Below, one piece after another: positions 1 through 5,595 of a stretch of DNA of 6,368 nucleotides. A model generated the notes under the pieces. That model was not told where the DNA came from. It ran no database searches and saw only the letters and a list, made by a program, of their open reading frames with translations. Every line of letters begins with the position of its first letter. Within the stretch, counting starts at the first letter, position 1. Position numbers and translations under genes: made by a program. Source of the DNA: Prevotellaceae bacterium (GTDB taxonomy: Bacteria; Bacteroidota; Bacteroidia; Bacteroidales; UBA932); NCBI GenBank assembly GCA_031257655.1, contig JAIROF010000069.1, forward strand, positions 1 through 6,368, given 5' to 3'.

Positions 1-1383
1 GGCGCTGTGGCCAAGTACAACCAGGGGTTTACTGACCGGCTGACCGGCTTTGGGCAAAAAACCGGCGTGCGCGTCATCGGATTTGCCGAAGACCGCTGGC
101 AGGCTGCCTCGGCCAAATACTTCGGCGAAGCCTACAAGGCCGCACGGGAGGTTATGGCCAACGGCGGGTATGCGCTCTACAAGAAAAAATGGTCGGCCTC
201 AGACCGCGAAGCGCAGTACCAAAACATGGTGGACATGTTCAGCGACCTCACCAGCCCCGAAAATATTTACGTAAAGGAGTACGTGTACCCCACCATGACG
301 CACGGACACGACGCCTACAATGAGCCGTTCGTATACAAAACGGGGGCGTCTAATTCGGAAACCTGCCCTACGCTCGACTTTGTGGAGCTTTTCGACGGAT
401 TTGACCGCTACGCCGACGGCGCTATAAAGGTAACTAACGGCGCCTCCAACGCCGATGGCGCCTACCTGCTGTACGATACGCCGCTGCAATTTTTTGAAAA
501 TGCCGAGCCGCGCCTGCGCGCCTACGTGATTTTCCCAGGCGACATCTTCAGAAACCGGGAAATCGAAATCCGCGCCGGCATCTATACGGGCAGCGCGCCG
601 ATAAGCCCGCTGCTCGACGACTACTCGTATGCCGCAGCCACAAGAGGCTACGACAAGTCAACCGCCGGCACGGAGCTCCTTACCAGCTCAACCCAAATAC
701 AGACCCCGGTTACCCTGCCCAACGGTAAGGAAATGAATCCCGCAGGGGAAAACGGCCCTTTTCAGGGGTTTGCGGAGTGCGCCATCACAGGGCTGTACGG
801 ACGCAAATGGCTCAACACCGATCCGGCGTTTACATCGGCAGAGGGCAAATCCGACCAGCCGTTCGTGCTGATGCGCTACGCCGAGGTGCTGCTCAATGCG
901 GCAGAAGCGGCGGTGGAGCTGGCGCTGGCCGGCGAATCCTCGCCCACCGGCGACGATATGCTGCAAGTGGCCACCGACGCCCTTAAAGCCATTCAGGAAA
1001 GGGCCGGCGCTAACCTCATCTCCGCTAACCTCACCGGCGACGAAGCCAGCCGTAACCTTGTGCGGAAGGAGCGCCGAAAGGAGCTCGCCTTTGAGTACAA
1101 AACGCTCTGGGACCTGCGCCGCTGGCGCGTACAACACGAAGACGGGCGCGACTACTTCTGGGGTGAGTACAGGGACAAAGCGAAGTTCAGCAGCGGCTCA
1201 AGCTACCGCTTCCGAGGGCTATACCCCTTCTACTCGTCTGCTGCCGATAAATATTTCTTCGACGCCCGATTTAACTTTCCCGCACAGAAGGAGTTTGGTT
1301 ACAACCCCGTGGACTACTACTTTGCCATCCCAAGCGGCGAAGTTACAAAGAGCGAATACATCGACCAGCAACCGAACAGGTAG
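1..1383 (+). CDS. SusD/RagB-family glycan-binding outer-membrane lipoprotein, 5' partial
   Basis: This is the C-terminal part (460 in-window codons) of a SusD-like protein, the surface lipoprotein that caps a SusC TonB-dependent transporter and binds glycan. The reading frame is open from base 1. The GTG at 7 is not the true start, since family members have a lipoprotein signal and an N-terminal helical region that must lie upstream. Family signatures seen are: TPR-like helices around RWQAASAKYFGEAYKAA (about 91-160); a 'PRLRAYVIFPGD' stretch near 505-545; the helix RYAEVLLNAAEAAVEL (874-921); the conserved block VRKERRKELAFE..LWDLRRWR (1060-1128); and the C-terminal YNPVDYYFAIPSGEV ending in QQPNR. 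It ends with TAG, 50 bp before the DUF3823 gene, and the two are probably co-transcribed. The family assignment is firm; the ligand cannot be read from sequence. Confidence 0.93.
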   Translation, partial: GAVAKYNQGFTDRLTGFGQKTGVRVIGFAEDRWQAASAKYFGEAYKAAREVMANGGYALYKKKWSASDREAQYQNMVDMFSDLTSPENIYVKEYVYPTMTHGHDAYNEPFVYKTGASNSETCPTLDFVELFDGFDRYADGAIKVTNGASNADGAYLLYDTPLQFFENAEPRLRAYVIFPGDIFRNREIEIRAGIYTGSAPISPLLDDYSYAAATRGYDKSTAGTELLTSSTQIQTPVTLPNGKEMNPAGENGPFQGFAECAITGLYGRKWLNTDPAFTSAEGKSDQPFVLMRYAEVLLNAAEAAVELALAGESSPTGDDMLQVATDALKAIQERAGANLISANLTGDEASRNLVRKERRKELAFEYKTLWDLRRWRVQHEDGRDYFWGEYRDKAKFSSGSSYRFRGLYPFYSSAADKYFFDARFNFPAQKEFGYNPVDYYFAIPSGEVTKSEYIDQQPNR

Positions 1384-1425
1384 CTAAGAGCTAAGAACTA
1401 AGAACTAAAAACTAAAAATTAAGAA
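1384..1425. repeat. Six tandem 7-bp repeats (CTAAGAA/CTAAAAA type)
   Basis: Immediately after the susD stop codon there are six head-to-tail heptamers: CTAAGAG, CTAAGAA, CTAAGAA, CTAAAAA, CTAAAAA, TTAAGAA. They are followed by TTGTAATT and the ATG of the DUF3823 gene. The units drift gradually from G-containing to all-A forms, as expected of slippage-generated repeats. The tract fills nearly the whole 50-bp gap and is the untranslated leader next to the downstream start. No TAnnTTTG promoter box is seen in it. A role in tuning translation or spacing is only inference. Confidence 0.9.
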
Positions 1426-1433
1426 TTGTAATT

Positions 1434-2252
1434 ATGAAAAAGAGACTGACATTACTCCATATTTTACTATGCGCCCTGCTTTCGCTCAGCTCGTGCGACT
1501 TGTTTGAGCTGGACAACTACGACGCGCCCGCCGAAACCCTTCAGGGCGAGGTGGTGGACGTAGCCACCGGAGAGCCGGTGCTCACCGACCAGGGCAGCGA
1601 AGGAATCCGTGTGCGGCTCACCGAGCTCAGCTGGACGGGCGTGGAAACGCCTACGCACAACCCCGACTTCTACTGTAAGCCCGACGGCTCGTTTCAGCAC
1701 ACCAAGCTGTTTAAGGGCGCCTACAACGTCCGCATCGACGGGCCGTTCATCCCGCTGGTGCGCGAAGACGGCAACGGCGTCCCCATAGGCGACGAAACGC
1801 AAACCGTGGAAATCGGCGGCCTGACGCGGGTAAAGTTTGAGGTGCAGCCCTTCCTCAAGGTGGAATGGGTGAGCGAGCCTACGGTGAGCAACGGCAAAAT
1901 TACCGCGCGGGTCAAAGTAACGCGCGCGGTGTCGGAGGAGGAATTTCGCGCCAAAATTGAGCCGATAGGCGGCTATAGCAGCAGCTTTCTCAACGTAACC
2001 GACATCCAGCTGTTCGTCAGCGGCTCGTCGAGCGTGGGCTACCGCGCGCGCGATGAGCGGTGGTCGGGCAAGCTGGAGTACGCCGGCAGCGCCGGAAATG
2101 CCGAGCTGGGAAAAACCGTCGCCATCCAATCCATCGGCGCCATCCCGTCGGGACGAAAGGTGTTTGTTCGCGCAGCGGCAAGAATAAACTACGAAACGGC
2201 TTCCCATAAGCGCTACAACTACACCGAGCCGCTGGAGGTGATAATACCGTGA
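1434..2252 (+). CDS. DUF3823 domain-containing lipoprotein (SusE-position accessory)
   Basis: A 272-residue protein directly downstream of susD, the usual place for DUF3823 proteins in Bacteroidetes polysaccharide loci. These are surface lipoproteins thought to help glycan binding, and no enzymatic activity is known. Residues 1-20 form a signal peptide (MKKR, then a Leu-rich core) ending in lipobox L-S-S-C with Cys21 as the lipidation site. The following DLFELDNYD is acidic, as in Bacteroidetes lipoprotein export signals. Residues 36-135 look like an Ig/carboxypeptidase-regulatory-like beta-sandwich (LQGEVVDVATGEPV, then DGSFQHTKLFKGAYNVRI). Residues 140-272 form a second beta-rich domain ending in YTEPLEVIIP, matching the two-domain DUF3823 plan. 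The ATG is supported by the signal peptide. No internal promoter is seen, so it is probably an operon partner of susD. Confidence 0.85.
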   Translation: MKKRLTLLHILLCALLSLSSCDLFELDNYDAPAETLQGEVVDVATGEPVLTDQGSEGIRVRLTELSWTGVETPTHNPDFYCKPDGSFQHTKLFKGAYNVRIDGPFIPLVREDGNGVPIGDETQTVEIGGLTRVKFEVQPFLKVEWVSEPTVSNGKITARVKVTRAVSEEEFRAKIEPIGGYSSSFLNVTDIQLFVSGSSSVGYRARDERWSGKLEYAGSAGNAELGKTVAIQSIGAIPSGRKVFVRAAARINYETASHKRYNYTEPLEVIIP

Positions 2253-2294
2253 GGAAACACAGCGCTTAGCGGCAAATACGCCAACGTCAAACAA

Positions 2295-2432
2295 TAGGGA
2301 ACCTCTAAAAACCCCAAAATCAAGGCTTGCGGCTGAGGCAAAAGCGGAGCTTCCTAAAGTAAATGAGCGCAGTAAATGAGCACTTCGCCGAGGGAGCGTA
2401 ACGCAGAGTTTGGGGTTTTTAGAGGTTCCCTA
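2295..2432. mobile_element. MITE-like element, 138 bp with perfect 24-bp terminal inverted repeats
   Basis: Arm 2295-2318 (begins TAGGGAACCTCTAAAAACC) is the exact reverse complement of arm 2409-2432. Base pairing stops on both sides beyond these limits. If the outer TA dinucleotides are target duplications, the element proper is 2297-2430 (134 bp) with 22-bp termini starting GGGAACC. The roughly 90-bp interior has no credible gene. Long perfect termini, a possible TA target site and small non-coding size fit a miniature inverted-repeat transposable element mobilised in trans by a TA-targeting transposase (IS5- or IS630-like, inferred). It lies 42 bp after the DUF3823 stop. As RNA the arms would form a 24-bp stem, so an effect on transcription from the upstream operon is possible. 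Confidence 0.72.
2358..2383. repeat. 13-bp tandem duplication inside the MITE-like element
   Basis: Two adjacent 13-mers, AGTAAATGAGCGC (2358-2370) and AGTAAATGAGCAC (2371-2383), differ at one base. They lie in the interior of the element between its terminal inverted repeats. Confidence 0.85.
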
Positions 2433-2470
2433 CACTCCACCCGGCCGAAAGCTGCGATTTGTTTTTTTTT

Positions 2471-2584
2471 AGCGCACCAGATGGCGCAGATTCTTACGAT
2501 TTACACAGATTTTAGCCATTTGGCTGCGCCGATCTCCGGTTCTTCAGCTGCGCAAATCATAAAAATCTGCGCCATTTGCGCGCT
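2471..2584. repeat. Second imperfect inverted repeat in the intergenic gap
   Basis: Arm 2481-2502 (starts ATGGCGCAGATT) pairs with 2554-2575 (ends AATCTGCGCCAT) at 20 of 22 positions. The two mismatches are C-A on the + strand, which become G-U wobbles in a - strand transcript. Outside a short unpaired bulge, AGCGC (2471-2475) also pairs with GCGCT (2580-2584). The loop holds a small hairpin, AGCCA-TT-TGGCT (2514-2525), and a repeated GCTGCGC (2523-2529 and 2547-2553). A run of nine T (2462-2470) lies just before the left arm and no T-run follows the right arm, so this is not a standard + strand terminator. The gap contains no credible gene. A dispersed repeat or a structured RNA are both possible. 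Confidence 0.7.
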
Positions 2585-2633
2585 ATTTTCGTACAAAACC
2601 ATGCCGAGCGCAGCATAAGCCCGAAAATAAAAT

Positions 2634-2641
2634 TATCTTTG
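2634..2641 (+). promoter_or_regulatory. Bacteroidetes -7 box (TATCTTTG) for the hydrolase gene
   Basis: TATCTTTG matches the TAnnTTTG -7 consensus of the Bacteroidetes primary sigma factor and sits 22 bp before the ATG at 2664. No convincing TTTG -33 element is seen at the usual distance, so the promoter is weak or depends on an activator. It implies that the hydrolase can be transcribed independently of the susD operon, from which the two inverted-repeat structures separate it. Confidence 0.55.
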
Positions 2642-2663
2642 CAGCAAAAAAAACATCATCACT

Positions 2664-4850
2664 ATGAAAGCACACCCAGCTATTTTCGCTTCGTTTTTGC
2701 TTGCGGGCGTTGCGGGTATTCCGGGCGCCGGCGCCCAGGCGGTGCAGGCGCCGGCGGGCAGGGAGAAAACCACCTTTCAGACCTCCCGCGCGTGGCGGCC
2801 ATCCATCGACAACCGCGCCGACGCGGTAATGGTTTACGGCGTGGGCGGCAACCCCTCCGACCGCGCCAAAAGGGTTTCGTTTGAAGAGCGCGTTAAGTCG
2901 TGGCGCGACCGGGGATACACGGCGCAGTTCATGACCGGCATCGCATGGGGCGAGTACCAGGACTACTTCACCGGCAAGTGGGACGGGAAATGGCACTTGG
3001 ACGAGGGACAGGTGACGGCAAAAGGCGATACGATCTGGCACGGACGCATGGTGCCCTACATTGTGCCGAGCCTGAATTTTTTAACCTACCTCAAGGAGAA
3101 GCACGTCAAGCGGGTGATTGACGCAGGTATTGACGCCATCTTCATGGAAGAGCCTGAGTTCTGGATGCGCGGCGGCTACAGCGAAGCCTTCAAGCGCGAA
3201 TGGCAGGAGTACTACGGCTTCCCCTGGCGGCCGCAGCACGAGTCTCCGGAAAACACCTACTTAGCCAACAAACTGAAATATTATTTATACTACAGGGCGC
3301 TGGAAGACGTCTTCACCTACGCTAAAGCATACGGCAAAAGTAAGGGCATGGACGTCCGCTGCTACGTGCCTACCCACTCATTAGTCAACTACTCGTCGTG
3401 GCAAATCGTCAGCCCTGAGGCGAGCTTAGCCTCCATGAACTGCGTGGACGGATACATCGCGCAGGTGTGGACAGGCACTTCGCGCGAGCCCACGTTTTAT
3501 AACGGTTTGAAGAAAGAGCGCGTCTTTGAAAATGCCTTCCTCGAATACGGCTCCATGGAGTCCATGACCCGCCCCACCGGACGGAAAATGTTCTTCCTGA
3601 CCGACCCTATTGAGGACTGGCCGCGCGATTGGGTGGACTACAAGAAAAATTACGAAGCCACCTTCACCGCGCAACTCCTCTATCCCATGATTGCCGACTA
3701 TGAGGTGATGCCCTGGCCCGAACGGATTTACGAAGGACTGTACAAGACTTGCGCCACCTGCACCACCAAAGAAAAAATCCCGCGTTTCTATTCCACCCAA
3801 ATGCAGGTGATGATCAATACCCTCAACGACATGCCGCTGTCGGAAAACAGGGTGAACGGCGCGCAGGGCATCGGTGTGCTGATGTCCAATTCGCTCATGT
3901 TCCAGCGCTTCCCGCTGCACGCAGGCTACGACGATCCGCAATTTTCCAACTTCTACGGGCAAACGCTGCCGCTGCTCAAACGCGGTATTCCGGTGAGCCT
4001 TGTACATATTGAAAACGTGAGCTACCCCGACACATGGAAAGATTTAAAAGTGTTAGTCATGTCCTATTCCAACATGAAGCCGATGAAACCGGAATACCAC
4101 CAACACATCGCGCAGTGGGTGAAGGACGGCGGTGTGCTGGTATATTGTGGGCAGGATATCGACCCCTATCAATCGACGATGGAATGGTGGAATACCAATG
4201 GCAATACCTATAAAACACCGGCTGCACACCTGTTCGAGCAACTGGGATTGGACAATCCGCAAACAGGCGAATATACTGCAGGAAAAGGTAAGATATATGT
4301 ATTGCGCGAAGAGCCGAAAAATTTTGTGTTGCAATCGAACGGTGATGAGGCTTACTTTGCCGCTATACAAAAAGCGTTTGAAGCAAAGGCCGGAAAGCTG
4401 GAAACGAAGAACAACTTTTATCTGGAACGCGGCGCATACGTCATCGCTGCCGTAGTGGACGAGGGCGTGTCGGCGGAACCTTTGGAATTGAAAGGTACGT
4501 ATATCGACCTGTTCGCCCCCGAATTACCCATATTGCAGGCCAAGACTGTCCGTCCCGGCGAACAAGCGTTCCTGTATGACGTGAAGAAAATAACGGACAA
4601 AAACAAACCGTCGGTATTGTGCGGCGCATCCCGCATCTACGAAGAAAAAACGACAAAGAACACCTGTTCGTTCGTAGCCAAAAGCCCCATCGAAACAAGT
4701 AACGTGACGCGCGTGTACTTGCCGGCGCAACCAAAGAAGGTTACGGTAAACGACGCGGCAGGAGAATATACATGGGATGCCGCCTCGCACACCTGCCTTC
4801 TGAAATTTGAGAACAACCCCGACGGTGTGACCGTTATTATCAATTTTTAA
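2664..4850 (+). CDS. Secreted GH42-like (three-domain) putative glycoside hydrolase, unassigned family
   Basis: A 728-residue protein with an N-terminal signal peptide (hydrophobic core about 5-22, likely cleavage near the AQA at 24-26) and no lipobox, so periplasmic or secreted. Residues about 27-390 read as a (beta/alpha)8 barrel. Motifs include RGYTAQFMTGIAWGEYQDY, VIDAGIDAIFMEEPEF (Glu162, Glu163, Glu165 at a strand end, candidate acid/base), FLEYGSME (Glu294, Glu299, candidate nucleophile region) and YEVMPWPERIY. Residues about 400-505 resemble the Rossmann-like domain of GH42-type enzymes (GIGVLMSNSLMFQRF, then VKDGGVLVYCGQD). Residues about 590-728 are a C-terminal beta-sandwich. This barrel/trimerisation-like/beta-sandwich order recalls GH42 and GH164, but I cannot place it in a numbered family and the substrate is unknown. 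The catalytic residues are proposals. Base composition falls from about 60% to about 45% GC near 4020. The ATG is supported by the signal peptide and the upstream -7 box. Confidence 0.75.
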   Translation: MKAHPAIFASFLLAGVAGIPGAGAQAVQAPAGREKTTFQTSRAWRPSIDNRADAVMVYGVGGNPSDRAKRVSFEERVKSWRDRGYTAQFMTGIAWGEYQDYFTGKWDGKWHLDEGQVTAKGDTIWHGRMVPYIVPSLNFLTYLKEKHVKRVIDAGIDAIFMEEPEFWMRGGYSEAFKREWQEYYGFPWRPQHESPENTYLANKLKYYLYYRALEDVFTYAKAYGKSKGMDVRCYVPTHSLVNYSSWQIVSPEASLASMNCVDGYIAQVWTGTSREPTFYNGLKKERVFENAFLEYGSMESMTRPTGRKMFFLTDPIEDWPRDWVDYKKNYEATFTAQLLYPMIADYEVMPWPERIYEGLYKTCATCTTKEKIPRFYSTQMQVMINTLNDMPLSENRVNGAQGIGVLMSNSLMFQRFPLHAGYDDPQFSNFYGQTLPLLKRGIPVSLVHIENVSYPDTWKDLKVLVMSYSNMKPMKPEYHQHIAQWVKDGGVLVYCGQDIDPYQSTMEWWNTNGNTYKTPAAHLFEQLGLDNPQTGEYTAGKGKIYVLREEPKNFVLQSNGDEAYFAAIQKAFEAKAGKLETKNNFYLERGAYVIAAVVDEGVSAEPLELKGTYIDLFAPELPILQAKTVRPGEQAFLYDVKKITDKNKPSVLCGASRIYEEKTTKNTCSFVAKSPIETSNVTRVYLPAQPKKVTVNDAAGEYTWDAASHTCLLKFENNPDGVTVIINF

Positions 4851-4852
4851 TG

Positions 4853-4860
4853 TATCTTTG
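4853..4860 (+). promoter_or_regulatory. Bacteroidetes -7 box (TATCTTTG) for the toxin-antitoxin pair
   Basis: TATCTTTG lies two bases after the hydrolase stop codon and 24 bp before the antitoxin ATG at 4885. It is identical to the -7 box before the hydrolase gene. No clear -33 TTTG is present. A short near-palindrome, TAAT-A-ATTA (4870-4878), lies between box and start codon and is a weak candidate operator for autoregulation. The motif suggests the module is transcribed independently of the hydrolase. Confidence 0.55.
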
Positions 4861-4882
4861 TAGCATACTTAATAATTAGGCA

Positions 4883-4905
4883 TTATGGAAACAAAAAAAG
4901 CAACA
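4883..4905 (+). repeat. Left copy of a 23-bp direct repeat flanking the toxin-antitoxin module
   Basis: TTATGG followed by AAACAAAAAAAGCAACA overlaps the antitoxin start codon and its first codons (Met-Glu-Thr-Lys-Lys-Ala-Thr). It matches 5533-5555 at 22 of 23 positions, the only difference being G4887 against A5537. Similarity stops sharply on both sides. The two copies are 650 bp apart. Confidence 0.88.
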
Positions 4906-5100
4906 GCAGCGAAAGCCGGGAGGAAAAAAAGAGAGCCCAGGGGCTGGTATATTGCAAAGGGAGTGAAAATACCGCTCGACGAGTACCTTAAGAGCCTCCC
5001 GGAGCAACCCACACGACCGGGAAGAACGAATATGTTGAGAGAAAAGTATCCCGATTTTTTTGAAGGAGAGATATTAGACATGCGCGCCGTATTAAAGTAA
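4885..5100 (+). CDS. Small basic protein, putative antitoxin paired with the PIN toxin
   Basis: A 71-residue protein that ends 6 bp before the PIN-domain gene, the usual antitoxin-then-toxin order. The first 19 residues are Lys/Arg/Ala-rich and look disordered (KKATAAKAGRKKREPRG). They precede a compact segment GWYIAKGVKIPLDEYLKSLP, and the C-terminal part (YPDFFEGEILDMRAVLK) is acidic and amphipathic, as expected of an antitoxin tail that wraps a PIN toxin. I do not recognise a ribbon-helix-helix, AbrB, Phd or HTH DNA-binding domain, so the family is unassigned and the antitoxin role rests on position. Its start codon and first six codons lie within a direct repeat that recurs after the toxin gene. 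A -7 box lies 24 bp upstream of the ATG. Confidence 0.65.
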   Translation: METKKATAAKAGRKKREPRGWYIAKGVKIPLDEYLKSLPEQPTRPGRTNMLREKYPDFFEGEILDMRAVLK

Positions 5101-5106
5101 ACGCCT

Positions 5107-5526
5107 ATGAACCGCCACTACCTTTTAGACACCAACATCGTAATGTTTTACTTTCTTAACCCAAAGGATTTGATGCGGGACGTGCATAATATATTGGATG
5201 ATTACAACAACATGTTTTATGTGAGTACAACTTCCATAAAAGAAATCATTCATTTGTACAACAGCGGAAGGATAAAGAGGAAGAGATGGAAAAGAGCCGA
5301 AGCCATTGTGCCGGACATAAAATCGGCACATTTCGAGTTGCTCCCCGTGACGTGGGAACATCTTTCTTTCTATGCCTCGCTATCTACCCCGAAAGCACAT
5401 AACGACCCCAATGACCATATTATCATTTCGCAAGCTATCGCAGAACGAATGATATTAATCAGCTCCGACCGGAAGTTTGAGCAATATGGCGAGCAGGGCT
5501 TGCATTTCTATTTCAACGACCGGTAG
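5107..5526 (+). CDS. PIN-domain ribonuclease toxin, VapC-like
   Basis: A 139-residue single-domain PIN protein of normal VapC length. VapC toxins are Mg2+-dependent endoribonucleases that cut tRNA or rRNA and are held inactive by the cognate antitoxin. The acidic active-site set is present: Asp8 in YLLDTN, Glu46 in SIKEII, Asp100/Asp103 in HNDPNDHIIISQA, and Asp121 in ISSDRKFEQY. The HNDPNDH/ISQA arrangement resembles the subgroup with an H-x-DP-x-D-R-x-x-x-x-Q-A motif. With all key residues intact, an active toxin is plausible. It follows the putative antitoxin by 6 bp and is probably translated from the same mRNA. Local composition is A/T-rich (a sampled 60-base block at 5221 is about 35% GC) compared with the flanking carbohydrate genes, which suggests separate ancestry. 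The RNA target cannot be inferred. Confidence 0.88.
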   Translation: MNRHYLLDTNIVMFYFLNPKDLMRDVHNILDDYNNMFYVSTTSIKEIIHLYNSGRIKRKRWKRAEAIVPDIKSAHFELLPVTWEHLSFYASLSTPKAHNDPNDHIIISQAIAERMILISSDRKFEQYGEQGLHFYFNDR

Positions 5527-5532
5527 AATCCT

Positions 5533-5555
5533 TTATAGAAACAAAAAAAGCAACA
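5533..5555 (+). repeat. Right copy of the 23-bp direct repeat flanking the toxin-antitoxin module
   Basis: This copy starts 7 bp after the toxin stop codon and matches 4883-4905 at 22 of 23 positions. Read in the antitoxin's frame it gives Ile-Glu-Thr-Lys-Lys-Ala-Thr and then FLFVYL-stop. The antitoxin start codon has therefore become ATA and the frame closes quickly, so this copy is not a gene. It could be a remnant of a duplicated antitoxin start or a repeat made when the module inserted. Confidence 0.88.
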
Positions 5556-5565
5556 TTCTTATTCG

Positions 5566-5573
5566 TATATTTG
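5566..5573 (+). promoter_or_regulatory. Bacteroidetes -7 box (TATATTTG) for the DUF4965-type gene
   Basis: TATATTTG fits the TAnnTTTG consensus and ends 22 bp before the ATG at 5596, the same spacing as at the hydrolase gene. No clear -33 TTTG is visible upstream, where the A-rich direct repeat lies. It suggests a local promoter for the gene downstream of the toxin-antitoxin module. Confidence 0.5.
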
Positions 5574-5595
5574 TAACAATTTAATTTAAATAGCC

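Noticed and set aside
7..9. GTG at position 7 as the start of the SusD-like gene
   Set aside because: The frame is open to base 1, no signal peptide follows, and the N-terminal region of the family is missing, so the gene is cut by the window edge.
688..1137. 149-codon - strand frame inside susD
   Set aside because: It lies wholly antisense to conserved SusD motifs and has no domain, so it is a shadow frame.
1467..2294. Long open frame (275 codons) on the - strand across the DUF3823 gene
   Set aside because: It is antisense to a well-supported lipoprotein gene, its translation is Arg/Val/His-rich with no recognisable domain, and GC-rich codons easily leave the opposite strand open.
2462..2470. 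Run of nine T as a rho-independent terminator for the DUF3823 gene
   Set aside because: No strong GC stem lies immediately before it. The only nearby long stem is the MITE arm pair, which is not adjacent, so a terminator cannot be claimed.
2376..2618. 80-codon + strand frame in the intergenic gap
   Set aside because: It starts inside the MITE-like element, runs through its right arm and the second palindrome, and has no protein-like features.
2253..2663. CRISPR array or tRNA in the repeat-containing gap
   Set aside because: The repeats are inverted pairs, not regularly spaced direct repeats, and no cloverleaf with a TPsiC-type arm could be found.
3426..4007. 193-codon - strand frame within the hydrolase gene
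   Set aside because: It is antisense to the barrel region and its composition is typical of a reverse-strand shadow.
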